A DNA stretch of 34,408 nt from a virus. Position numbers and translations under genes: made by a program. Location of the stretch: positions 1-34,408 of IMG/VR virus record IMGVR_UViG_3300025687_000162; one strand, 5' to 3'. Shown here piece after piece: positions 18,032 to 24,670 of the stretch (position 1 is its first letter; every line of letters starts with the position of its first letter). The notes below the pieces were generated by a model. The model did not search any database. It was not told where the DNA came from and worked only from the letters and a program-made list of their open reading frames with translations.

Positions 18032-18702
18032 TATACCATAATCCTTGGTTTAAGCAAAAGGTTTGTTCGTTCTCTGTCTTGTTCCATTGCACGAAGCATA
18101 CGCTCTTCATACTCTGTCTTTAGCATATTAATACGGTTCATATCTACACCGGGACGTTTTATTGCCATATTGTATGCAAGACCTGCTGTAAGACATGGAA
18201 GAAACTTACGTGATATGTCTGCAGTTTCTACAGCAGATTTATTTACATCTTGAAGATATGTAAATGTTTCTACCTTGATTGTGTCTGTTGAGTTTTCAGG
18301 AATAGGCCAAAGATACATTGTAGCAAAGTCACGCCCATTACGAATAGCATATTGTGTAGTACGACCTGTCTGCCCTTTATTAGGGATCTTCATATACTCT
18401 TCCATAGAAATCCGTTGAAGTTGAATATCACGGTTATCCCTATTATGTACTGCTTCTAACACATCAACTGTTGCACTAGAAAAAGCATAGGCAGTAACAC
18501 TGGTTGTTAAAGACACAGTTGATGTTCCAATAGACCACAACATTACACCACGGTTTTGCCAATCTTGTAATAGCAAATTGATGGAGCGTCTTGCAGACTT
18601 AGGTTCATGCCCAAGTGTCTGCTCTCCACCAATCATTTCACTTGCTTCTTGAATAACTTCGTCAATATCCATTGAGAAGTTATATGTACCTGACGATGCC
18701 AT
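18031..18702 (-). CDS. Neck / head-to-tail adaptor-like protein, second copy (223 aa)
   Basis: It resembles adaptor (tail-tubular A-type) proteins that sit between portal and nozzle in short-tailed phages. Recognisable parts are an N-terminal helix pair (FSMDIDEVIQEASEMIGGEQ, ARRSINLLLQDWQNRGVMLW), a central beta region with YLWPIPENSTDTIKVETFTY, and a C-terminal helix bundle ending TEYEERMLRAMEQDRERTN. It is similar in size and layout to the 218-residue protein at 23594-24250, so there may be two related adaptor-type proteins. The start is fixed by TAATG at 18704-18700, shared with the 46-residue gene upstream. Confidence 0.82.
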   Translation of the reverse strand: MASSGTYNFSMDIDEVIQEASEMIGGEQTLGHEPKSARRSINLLLQDWQNRGVMLWSIGTSTVSLTTSVTAYAFSSATVDVLEAVHNRDNRDIQLQRISMEEYMKIPNKGQTGRTTQYAIRNGRDFATMYLWPIPENSTDTIKVETFTYLQDVNKSAVETADISRKFLPCLTAGLAYNMAIKRPGVDMNRINMLKTEYEERMLRAMEQDRERTNLLLKPRIMV

Positions 18703-18842
18703 TAGTATAACCTATTCTTTCTCTGCATTGATTGGGCTGTACGCTTTACGCCATTCTTTTTGCCAATAGTTTTCTTCATTAACCTTTTTTTCATAGGTGT
18801 TTTTGTTATCTGTTGGCTTATGTTTGAACGACTGATAGACAT
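18702..18842 (-). CDS. Very small, strongly basic protein (46 aa)
   Basis: Read from ATG 18842, this frame gives MSISRSNISQQITKTPMKKR followed by 26 more residues (LMKKTIGKKNGVKRTAQSMQ, RKNRLY). It has 9 Lys, 5 Arg and no Asp or Glu. Its stop TAA overlaps the ATG of the downstream adaptor gene (TAATG at 18704-18700), and its start lies two bases after the upstream stop. It therefore fills the only gap between the two neighbours exactly. The SRSNISQQ...K start resembles small proteins I recall from marine phages. It is probably nucleic-acid-binding by charge alone; the function is unknown. Confidence 0.78.
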   Translation of the reverse strand: MSISRSNISQQITKTPMKKRLMKKTIGKKNGVKRTAQSMQRKNRLY

Positions 18843-18844
18843 TT

Positions 18845-19042
18845 TTAATAAAGACAGTTATGCCCAACCATTCCACCTTTTTTATATTTCTTCATAGAAC
18901 CACCAGCACTACGCTTATATGTATATCCTTTAGGTCCTGCAGTATTTGATCCTGACATGCCTGTGGTTTGATCATTACCATATGGATCTTTTATAGTTTT
19001 TTTCTTAGCTTTTGGTTTAGCCATTCCTGCTTTATTCATCAT
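18845..19042 (-). CDS. Small Lys/Gly-rich protein with KKGGMVGHNCLY tail (65 aa)
   Basis: It has 13 Lys, 1 Arg and only 2 acidic residues. After a basic start (MAKPKAKKKTIKDPYGNDQ) and a Gly/Ser/Thr-rich middle, it ends in SMKKYKKGGMVGHNCLY. The final KKGG-hydrophobic part is the same kind of C-terminal motif that ends several other proteins in this window, here with its own last seven residues (VGHNCLY). The start ATG 19042 has AGGGAG about nine bases upstream. An internal ATG at 19039 is possible but less well spaced. The function is unknown. Confidence 0.8.
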   Translation of the reverse strand: MMNKAGMAKPKAKKKTIKDPYGNDQTTGMSGSNTAGPKGYTYKRSAGGSMKKYKKGGMVGHNCLY

Positions 19043-19044
19043 GA

Positions 19045-19395
19045 TTATTTACTCCCTAATTTTTTATGTGTTTGAGTTTTTGGTGGACTTTTCTTGCTCC
19101 CACTCGGACCAGCCCAAAGAACTTTATCAGCCCAGTAAGCAGCAGACATTTTACCTTTTGATATGTTTTTTGCATGACGTGACTTAAACGACTTCCTAGC
19201 TGTAGGCGAGTAATTATGTCCATAACCTTTTTGACCAAAGTGGATAAGACGAATATTGTCACCCTCTTTAGCCAAGACCATACCTTTTTTATTTGGTCTA
19301 TTAGACCTTTTAGGTTTATTGAACCCTGCGAATTTTGTTCCACGATATTCTATTCCCCCTGATGGTAATCTTTTAACTCCCGGATACTTACTCAT
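19045..19395 (-). CDS. Conserved basic phage protein (116 aa)
   Basis: It contains KKGMVLAKEGDNIRLIHFGQ (about residues 36-55), then ARKSFKSRHAKN and MSAAYWADKVLW. I recall this arrangement (K...AKEGDKxxLxxFG...RRKSFRxRH...ARYW) from a small family spread over many marine phages, usually with cysteines in the H-x-C / W-x-C positions; here the cysteines are absent. It has about 21 Lys and 7 Arg against 4 acidic residues. The start ATG overlaps the upstream gene by ATGA (19395-19392 region). It is probably a nucleic-acid-associated virion or assembly protein; the function is unknown. Confidence 0.83.
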   Translation of the reverse strand: MSKYPGVKRLPSGGIEYRGTKFAGFNKPKRSNRPNKKGMVLAKEGDNIRLIHFGQKGYGHNYSPTARKSFKSRHAKNISKGKMSAAYWADKVLWAGPSGSKKSPPKTQTHKKLGSK

Positions 19396-19652
19396 TTTAC
19401 TTTCCTATATGTTCTGACTTTTTTTGCGATAGTCTTAGGCTGTTTAACGAATTGTTTTCCCTGCTTAGATCCTTTTCTTTTAGCTGCTGAAGTCTGCGCA
19501 TATTCTTTTGAGGATAGTGCTTTGATCGCTTTTGCTGGTAAGTAACGCTCACCTGTTGCTTTTGGACCTTGAGTAGATGGTTTACCACTTTTGGTTCTCC
19601 ACTTTTGTTTTGTCCAAGCCTGTAAACTCCTTTGTGATTTTTTTAATGCCAT
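19392..19652 (-). CDS. Conserved, extremely basic small protein (86 aa)
   Basis: It has 20 Lys and 6 Arg but only 2 Glu, a net charge near +24 in 86 residues. The core KSGKPSTQGPKATGERYLPA then KAIKALSSKEYAQTSAAKRK is one I recall from small proteins in marine phage genomes and some large DNA viruses, function unknown. It ends in a basic tail (IAKKVRTYRKVK). The start ATG 19652 has AAGGA seven bases upstream, and the stop overlaps the next start by four bases. By charge it could bind DNA in the capsid or during ejection; this is inference. Confidence 0.83.
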   Translation of the reverse strand: MALKKSQRSLQAWTKQKWRTKSGKPSTQGPKATGERYLPAKAIKALSSKEYAQTSAAKRKGSKQGKQFVKQPKTIAKKVRTYRKVK

Positions 19653-19673
19653 GCCTAATTCCTTATTATATCA

Positions 19674-19805
19674 TTATATTCTTTCGCTTGCAATCCTTCC
19701 ATAATGGAACATTAACCAAAACCAAGCAGCAATATGATATTGACACAGTATCATTAATGTGCTAAGTAAAATTATTTCAAATGTATCTAATAAAAAGTAT
19801 TTCAT
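19674..19805 (-). CDS. Very small membrane protein (43 aa)
   Basis: The frame from ATG 19805 reads MKYFLLDTFEIILLSTLMIL then CQYHIAAWFWLMFHYGRIAS and ERI, with stop TAA at 19676-19674. It is one hydrophobic span with aromatic flanks and a basic end. It fills the 160-base gap between a 148-residue membrane protein and the 86-residue basic protein. It begins eight bases after the upstream stop and ends about twenty bases before the next start. No clear ribosome-binding site is visible, so it may depend on coupled translation. It could be a partner of the upstream membrane protein. Coding status is likely but not certain. Confidence 0.6.
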   Translation of the reverse strand: MKYFLLDTFEIILLSTLMILCQYHIAAWFWLMFHYGRIASERI

Positions 19806-19812
19806 ATTGGTA

Positions 19813-20259
19813 TTATAACATACCACGTGCCTTTAGTCCAACATAAATTACTATACCTAAAAATCCTATTCCTGCTATAATTGCAGCACTTAAAACAATT
19901 GTTTCTAATAGTTGTTGTCTTTTCCTTTGTGCTTCTTCTTGTGCCTCTATTCTTGCCTTACGTGCTTCTGCCTGAAACTTTTGCCAATCATTCCATAATC
20001 CCGGACGACCAACATATAACATAATTTGTCTTAACTCTTCTTCTTTTTCTTTAATAACTTCTAATGCCATAAACTCTTCAAAGTCATTACCTTTATAAAA
20101 TGGACTATTCTTTTTATTTGATACTTTTTTCTGTAAAGTTTCTTTACCATCTACAAACTGAGCAATCTGACTGCCTACACTGGCTATGTCACGCCCATTA
20201 GATACTGCCTGTTTAATAACTTGGAATGCTGCGTTAGCAGCGGCTAATTCTGCTAACAT
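19813..20259 (-). CDS. C-terminally membrane-anchored coiled-coil protein (148 aa)
   Basis: It starts MLAELAAANAAFQVIKQAVS, continues with a basic segment and EEFMALEVIKEKEEELRQIM then GRPGLWNDWQKFQAEARKAR, a coiled coil rich in Glu/Arg/Gln (62-117), and ends in one membrane segment (about 118-142, LETIVLSAAIIAGIGFLGIV). I recall this exact layout, including the GRPGLWxDWxKFQAEAR stretch, as a common uncharacterised protein in marine phages of different morphotypes. ATG 20259 follows directly on the upstream TAA. The tail-anchor topology suggests action at the inner membrane, for example in ejection, lysis timing or exclusion; none is shown. Confidence 0.85.
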   Translation of the reverse strand: MLAELAAANAAFQVIKQAVSNGRDIASVGSQIAQFVDGKETLQKKVSNKKNSPFYKGNDFEEFMALEVIKEKEEELRQIMLYVGRPGLWNDWQKFQAEARKARIEAQEEAQRKRQQLLETIVLSAAIIAGIGFLGIVIYVGLKARGML

Positions 20260-20487
20260 TTAATACACCTGTACTGAGCCTTTCTTTAAGTATTTAGGTA
20301 CACAATATGCGGTAACACGATCTCGTTCATCCACCCAATCACGATAGGTGTAGCTTCCATAACGTCTTGACACTTCACTGGCATAGAAGTTGCAGTCCGT
20401 AATACTGCGGAAATACATGTCTCCACTAGCAAGGTAGCGGCTTTCTCCAGTTCCGATGTATATAAGTAAGACGAAGACATGCACCAT
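20260..20487 (-). CDS. Small exported-looking protein (75 aa)
   Basis: The start chosen is ATG 20487, five bases past the upstream TAA. It gives a hydrophobic N-terminus (MVHVFVLLIYIGTGES) like a short signal peptide or anchor. A small soluble part with two cysteines follows (DMYFRSITDCNFYASEVSRR and RVTAYCVPKYLKK). A longer reading from 20604 would run inside the upstream gene and is unlikely. Similar signal-plus-C...YxCxP proteins are frequent in marine phages. The 66-residue protein at 34082-34282 has the same design. It could act in the periplasm, perhaps on later-infecting phages, but this is speculation. Confidence 0.75.
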   Translation of the reverse strand: MVHVFVLLIYIGTGESRYLASGDMYFRSITDCNFYASEVSRRYGSYTYRDWVDERDRVTAYCVPKYLKKGSVQVY

Positions 20488-20491
20488 TCCA

Positions 20492-20902
20492 TTATGACTT
20501 ATAGCCTCCACCTTTTGCTTTGTATTCTTTAGCAAGCATTTGTGCTTTTCGTGCAGACCACTGTCCCGGTGCTCCACCTTTACCACCTGCTTTAATACTT
20601 TCAAATAAACGTTTACGCATTGTAGGTTTAGTATAATTACCTGCTTTATTTACAGATGACTTAGGCTGACCACCAAGTGCCAGCCCTTTAGTCTTTCTAG
20701 AATAAGATCCCTTACCTTTCTTTGGTTTAACTATTTTAGGTCCATACTGCTTTTGCTCTAAGGATTTAGCCATAGGATTTTTACTTTTACCTGCAGACGA
20801 TAAGGCAATAGCCACAGCTTGTTTTTGTGGCTTGCCTTCTTTTTTTAGTTTACGAATGTTCTTACTAATTGTTTTAGAAGAACTACCCTTTTTTAATGGC
20901 AT
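20492..20902 (-). CDS. Conserved Lys/Gly-rich phage protein (136 aa)
   Basis: Two short conserved-looking segments are joined by a basic linker. The N-terminal one is [20 protein letters not shown] then [14 protein letters not shown], seen widely in phages. The C-terminal one is [20 protein letters not shown] then [12 protein letters not shown], a motif I recall from marine phages and large DNA viruses. About 31 Lys and 5 Arg face 4 Glu. The linker has a [11 protein letters not shown] stretch. No catalytic motif is visible. It belongs to the basic-protein block and could bind nucleic acid. Confidence 0.83.
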   Translation of the reverse strand: MPLKKGSSSKTISKNIRKLKKEGKPQKQAVAIALSSAGKSKNPMAKSLEQKQYGPKIVKPKKGKGSYSRKTKGLALGGQPKSSVNKAGNYTKPTMRKRLFESIKAGGKGGAPGQWSARKAQMLAKEYKAKGGGYKS

Positions 20903-20908
20903 AGTAAT

Positions 20909-22270
20909 TTACCTTTTTGGTTTACGTGCTTTGCCCCAGCCACGCATTTGACGTGCAACTACTTCAGTCTTTTTAAGTGTAGGTGCTTTTTTAATTTTAC
21001 CGCCCTTACTCAGTTTTTTCTTTGCATAATTATATGTGCCTTGAACGATCTCACTTAAACCGGGTACATTTCTAGCTCTGCCAAATTGCTTTTCTTGATA
21101 TTTTCTACCGCCCGGATTCATTACTTCATCTATTGACCCAAGCAAAGTTTTAGTTCTATTTTGTTTTTCTTTAAGAGAACGTCCACGAATATCTCCTCTA
21201 AGAATACCACCTTTTTTAAGAGCAGGATTAGCACGACTGCTTACACCTACATTGCTACGATTTTTATTCTTTGCAGCATCAAGAAGACTTTGACCTTTTG
21301 CTAGATTACCTTGTGTTCCTGCAATTGCTGCCTTACCTGCTTTAGAACCTGTGCCACCATACATTACCATTAATGCTGCACGTTCTTCTGAACTACTAGG
21401 AAAGATATTTCCTTTAGGACCAAAGCCTGTATTTTTACCTGCATCAAAGTTTGTAGTTTCTTTCAATGGAGTTACAGGTGCTGGTTTACGTGGAGTCTTT
21501 TGATCAAACTCTTCAGCCTTTGGTTTAGGCATAGGCATAGTTTCTGCTTTACCTTTTGAAATACCTGTTGGTGAGGATTCTTTCATAACCATTGCTGCAA
21601 TTGCTGCTCTCATTGCAGGATTTAAATTTCTACGAGCAGGACTTGCAGGACGTGGTGCAGGTGTTGTTCCTTTACCAGTATTAGCTTTTGCAGGTGGTCT
21701 TATTGGTCTAGTTGTTATAATATTTTTACCTTCTGCTTTAGCTTGACCAGTTCGTACTGGTTTACGTACTGCTTGTACTGGTTTACGTACTGCTTGTACT
21801 GGTTTACGTACTGCTTGTACTGGTTTACGTACTGCTCGTACTGGTTTACGTACTGCTTGTACTTTTGTACGACTAGTACTTGTTTGTGGTTTAGGAGATC
21901 GAACAGCTTGTGCTGCTTGTTCTGCTTGTTGTACAGAAGAAGGCTTTCCACGAGAATCTGCACCTTTAATTGGTTTAAATACTTTTGGTTCATTTTTTAA
22001 TGAAGGACGTGATGGTTTTAATTTACTAACACGTTCTGCTTGCTGTGCTCTAGATGGAACAACTCTTGATCCTGCACCACTAATAGGTGTAAATGGTTTT
22101 GCTTGAGCAATCATACTTGGAGTAGGATTTTTAACTACCCTTGCATTAGGAAATTTTTTTTGAATTTGTTGAACTGTTTTTGGTCCACCTTTAGCTGCCA
22201 TATATATTGGTCTACCACCAAGACCTACCATTCTTAAAACAATTGGTGCTAAGTCTAATACTGCTTTCAT
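20909..22270 (-). CDS. Basic, Pro/Lys-rich protein with histone-H1-like heptad repeat and RGWG tail (453 aa)
   Basis: It is low in acidic residues and rich in Lys, Ala, Pro and Ser. Residues about 138-172 are five copies of the heptad AVRKPV[QR]. Flanking segments are of the KPSRPSLKNEPKVFKPI kind, and HHXX-type enzymatic motifs are absent. The C-terminus has KKLSKGGKIKKAPTLKK followed by VARQMRGWGKARKPKR, a divergent form of the RG-x-G tail found on the two proteins encoded just upstream. The composition resembles H1-like DNA-condensing proteins of bacteria. TAATG at 22270 fixes the start. A role in condensing or accompanying DNA is inferred; the family is not recognised. Confidence 0.83.
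   Translation of the reverse strand: MKAVLDLAPIVLRMVGLGGRPIYMAAKGGPKTVQQIQKKFPNARVVKNPTPSMIAQAKPFTPISGAGSRVVPSRAQQAERVSKLKPSRPSLKNEPKVFKPIKGADSRGKPSSVQQAEQAAQAVRSPKPQTSTSRTKVQAVRKPVRAVRKPVQAVRKPVQAVRKPVQAVRKPVRTGQAKAEGKNIITTRPIRPPAKANTGKGTTPAPRPASPARRNLNPAMRAAIAAMVMKESSPTGISKGKAETMPMPKPKAEEFDQKTPRKPAPVTPLKETTNFDAGKNTGFGPKGNIFPSSSEERAALMVMYGGTGSKAGKAAIAGTQGNLAKGQSLLDAAKNKNRSNVGVSSRANPALKKGGILRGDIRGRSLKEKQNRTKTLLGSIDEVMNPGGRKYQEKQFGRARNVPGLSEIVQGTYNYAKKKLSKGGKIKKAPTLKKTEVVARQMRGWGKARKPKR
21754..21858 (-). repeat. Five tandem 21-bp units coding for AVRKPV[QR] heptads
   Basis: The unit on the plus strand is gtactggtttacgtactgct plus t or c. Copies start at 21754, 21775, 21796, 21817 and 21838, and a truncated sixth begins at 21859. 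Four copies are identical and the fourth ends in c instead of t. The multiple of three keeps the frame, and the near-perfect identity indicates recent expansion. Confidence 0.93.
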
Positions 22271-22533
22271 TATTTTTTACCTTTCATTGCTTTACCATAA
22301 CCTTTTATGGCTGCTCCACAGCCACGTGGTCCTTTTTTAATTTTTCCACCCTTTTTATAAAAACCAAGATTAGATAGTTGTTCTCCTAATCCACCAAGTA
22401 TAAGTCCTGCATCAGAATAAAGATCTAACATATATGGAATTTCTACAGCAGATAAACCTGCTGCAAATTTATTAATCTTTCTTTTTTTTAATTTTTTATT
22501 AGAAGTTGGAATTGATGTTTTACTACCAGCCAT
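22270..22533 (-). CDS. Small protein with GGKI / RGCG C-terminal tag (87 aa)
   Basis: A basic N-terminus (SNKKLKKRKINK) is followed by a short hydrophobic or amphipathic middle (FAAGLSAVEIPYMLDLYSD, AGLILGGLGEQLSNLG). The tag YKKGGKIKKGPRGCGAAIKG then YGKAMKGKK fills the last third. The same tag, with few changes, ends the 352-residue protein immediately upstream. The body has no similarity to that protein that I can see. Both ends are TAATG junctions. The protein is little more than a carrier for the tag, so the tag itself may be the functional element. Confidence 0.83.
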   Translation of the reverse strand: MAGSKTSIPTSNKKLKKRKINKFAAGLSAVEIPYMLDLYSDAGLILGGLGEQLSNLGFYKKGGKIKKGPRGCGAAIKGYGKAMKGKK

Positions 22534-23591
22534 TATTTTGATCCTTTCATAGCTTTACCATATCCACGCATTGCTGCTCCACAGCCACGTGGTCTTGATC
22601 CTACCTTACCACCTTTCTTACGGTATGCATATTGTAAAGGATCTGATTTAATTCCTCGTGCTTTAGAATGAACTGTACCACGAAGTTTTTCAATAACTAA
22701 TTGTTTATTTTTTTCTGCATCTTCATTAATTTTTTTAATTTTATTATTTGCAACTTCTTCCGTAATCTTACCTTCTTTTTTTGATTGATTAACTTCTGCT
22801 CTATGTTTACGTGCAAGAGTTTCAATTTTATTAACAGCATTTTCCTGTTCTTTTTTAACTTGAGATCTAGCTTGGTTCATTGACTGCGCAGAAGTTAAAG
22901 TTTTAGGTGAAGATAATTCTTGTTTACGTTCTGCTAATTCTTTTGCAGAAGTAGGTTCACCTGCAAGTTTAGCTTTTTCAAGACGTTGACGAAATGAAGG
23001 CATCTTACGTCCTGTGCCACGTGCCTTACGAGAACCTTCACCTGCTGCTTCAGCAATCATAGATGCAGGTGGAGAATAACGACCAGTACTTTTTACTTCA
23101 TATTTGTTACCTTTTTTAACAATTTTAGCCTGACCAGTTTGAACTAAACGGCGAATAGCTTTTCTAGAATAACCTTTAAGGGAAGGATCAAGTTCTATTA
23201 ATGATGCCGGAACCATATTTAAACTTAGGTCTGTTAGTTTTTCATCTGGCTTACGTTCAACAGTAGACACCATTCTTTGTAGTTTAGGTTTTTCTGTTAA
23301 ACCTTTTTTAGCTGCATCCATTTCTTTTTTAACTTGTGCAATTAATCTACTACGCTCTGCTTTTTGTTTTGCAGTTAAATCAGAAAGTGCGCCTTTTGGT
23401 GTAGTCTCTGCACGTTTTTGAGCAGTACCCGGTTTCATTGCAGTCTTCTTTGGTTTAGGTGTACGACCTTCAGCAATGGCTTTTGCTTCCATTGTCTTCT
23501 TACGTGTAGCAGCAGCCTTTGCGTAACGTCCTTTACGTCCACGTTTAGCTGTTATCTTTACACCTTCTTTAATAATTTTACTTAATGCCAT
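22533..23591 (-). CDS. Basic Lys/Arg-rich protein with GGKV / RGCG C-terminal tag (352 aa)
   Basis: The first 100 residues are strongly basic (KITAKRGRKGRYAKAAATRK). A small folded-looking region follows (about 125-175: ASLIELDPSLKGYSRKAIRR, LVQTGQAKIVKKGNKYEV), which resembles a short helix-turn-helix plus strand. Next is a long charged helical stretch (KKEQENAVNKIETLARKHRA, then KKINEDAEKNKQLVIEKLRG). The last 28 residues are KKGGKVGSRPRGCGAAMRGY then GKAMKGSK. It lies directly after the first adaptor (TAACAATG junction) and heads the basic-protein block. DNA binding is plausible from charge. I do not recognise the whole protein. Confidence 0.83.
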   Translation of the reverse strand: MALSKIIKEGVKITAKRGRKGRYAKAAATRKKTMEAKAIAEGRTPKPKKTAMKPGTAQKRAETTPKGALSDLTAKQKAERSRLIAQVKKEMDAAKKGLTEKPKLQRMVSTVERKPDEKLTDLSLNMVPASLIELDPSLKGYSRKAIRRLVQTGQAKIVKKGNKYEVKSTGRYSPPASMIAEAAGEGSRKARGTGRKMPSFRQRLEKAKLAGEPTSAKELAERKQELSSPKTLTSAQSMNQARSQVKKEQENAVNKIETLARKHRAEVNQSKKEGKITEEVANNKIKKINEDAEKNKQLVIEKLRGTVHSKARGIKSDPLQYAYRKKGGKVGSRPRGCGAAMRGYGKAMKGSK

Positions 23592-23593
23592 TG

Positions 23594-24250
23594 TTAGTTA
23601 CTCCCCATAATAACTGGATTGTCTGCACCTGCTGGGCTGGCAGGAGTTTCCATATCATCTCGTCTTGTACGCCTTGCTTGATTCTGTAGAGATTGTAATG
23701 CTTGTGTATATCTTGCTTCAAACAATTGAACAAGATCAAAGTTTTTCATAAAGACCATTGCTTCTACCATTGTAGCATTAAATAATGCATCATAACAGTA
23801 GTCAGAAAAATAATTATTAGGTGTTGCTGATGCAAGAGTTACAGGTCTAGAAACATGTACAACTTCTCCATTAAAAGTAGACACAGGCGTAGGTGCAATA
23901 AGAACAGTAGTATTATTACGTCTAGCATAATACTCAGGAGTTCCTGTGCTTGCACTTACAGGCCAGTAATCACGGATGTATTCATCTGTACGTTGAAGAA
24001 GATTAATGCGTGTGCCGTTTGCTACAATATTAAAGTTCTTGACAATTCGTGTTCCAGATGGTAAAGTAATGTTATTAATTCCAGAACTTACTGCCACTGA
24101 AGTATATGTTACCAAACCGTAGTCATCAAGATCTCGTGTCAGACGTTCTTCTGCACGATTAACCATTTTAGGTATGTACGACAAAAATTCTGAACCATCA
24201 TTTTCGGTTGCAGCAACAATGTCGTCTACAAGATATGTATAGTTAGCCAT
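23594..24250 (-). CDS. Neck / head-to-tail adaptor-like protein, first copy (218 aa)
   Basis: The pattern fits adaptor proteins of short-tailed phages: an N-terminal helical part (FLSYIPKMVNRAEERLTRDL, residues about 23-42), a strand region (YTSVAVSSGINNITLPSGTR), a YWP/YYARRNNTTVLIAPTP core, and a C-terminal helix bundle (DYCYDALFNATMVEAMVFMK, RYTQALQSLQNQARRTRRDD). The Asp/Pro-rich tail is disordered. It sits directly after the capsid block, where the first ring below the portal is expected. Its start overlaps the preceding stop in ATGGCTAA (24250-24243). A second adaptor-like protein lies 4.9 kb further on. Confidence 0.82.
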   Translation of the reverse strand: MANYTYLVDDIVAATENDGSEFLSYIPKMVNRAEERLTRDLDDYGLVTYTSVAVSSGINNITLPSGTRIVKNFNIVANGTRINLLQRTDEYIRDYWPVSASTGTPEYYARRNNTTVLIAPTPVSTFNGEVVHVSRPVTLASATPNNYFSDYCYDALFNATMVEAMVFMKNFDLVQLFEARYTQALQSLQNQARRTRRDDMETPASPAGADNPVIMGSN

Positions 24251-24548
24251 AGAAAATACCGACAGTCGCTATAGACGTAGGTGCAGAAACTTTTACTACA
24301 CCATTAACTTTCATTCCAAAATCAGGTACATAAATATCACTAGCATCTACTGCAGTTGTACCTACAAATTTTAAATTGCTACCTTTAAGATTCCCATATG
24401 GATCAGTTGATGTACCAGTAATCAAAAATGTACCAATACCAGAATACGTTACACCTTTGATTCGTGTGTCTGCTACAGTTGTGCTGGTTGCGATATCTAA
24501 TACCGCACCGCTACCAATGACAAAACCTTGTCTAATATTAGTTGCCAT
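24243..24548 (-). CDS. Small beta-rich structural protein (101 aa)
   Basis: It has short strands separated by Gly/Asp/Ser turns (MATNIRQGFVIGSGAVLDIA, GIGTFLITGTSTDPYGNLKG, MKVNGVVKVSAPTS). No cysteine, no membrane segment and no catalytic motif is present. It is the first gene after the capsid terminator and directly precedes the first adaptor. A capsid-decoration, head-completion or neck role fits, but I do not recognise a family. The start ATG 24548 has AAGGAA six bases upstream. Confidence 0.78.
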   Translation of the reverse strand: MATNIRQGFVIGSGAVLDIATSTTVADTRIKGVTYSGIGTFLITGTSTDPYGNLKGSNLKFVGTTAVDASDIYVPDFGMKVNGVVKVSAPTSIATVGIFYG

Positions 24549-24600
24549 AATATATTCCTTTATTGTTAGTTAGTTAGTTTTATTATTATGTTATCCTACT

Positions 24601-24629
24601 ATTATACAAAAAAAAAGAGGAATACGAAA
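24601..24629 (-). promoter_or_regulatory. Possible weak promoter just after the capsid terminator
   Basis: On the minus strand, TATAAT (24606-24601) directly follows the terminator T-run and lies about 52 bases before the 101-residue gene. The -35 position (TTTCGT, 24629-24624) is poor. It could restart transcription for the downstream neck and tail genes, or be a chance product of AT-rich sequence. Confidence 0.28.
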
Positions 24630-24640
24630 GTACTCCTCTT
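24608..24640 (-). terminator. Intrinsic terminator after the major capsid gene
   Basis: On the minus strand, an 11-base-pair stem with one G-T pair (AAGAGGAGTAC / GTATTCCTCTT, 24640-24630 and 24625-24615) closes a TTTC tetraloop. It runs into a T-tract formed by the A-run 24608-24616. It begins 30 bases after the capsid stop. The opposite strand also has T-rich sequence after the stem, but no genes point that way. Confidence 0.92.
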
Positions 24641-24670
24641 AATTTTTTAAAGTTTTTTTGATTACTACGT

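Noticed and set aside
20286-20492. A 68-codon frame starting at a TAATG joint ([14 protein letters not shown]...)
   Set aside because: It overlaps the 75-residue gene (20260-20487) in another frame. That frame has a clear hydrophobic start, a C...YCVP pattern and exact fit to the next start, so the TAATG here is probably only a reinitiation aid.
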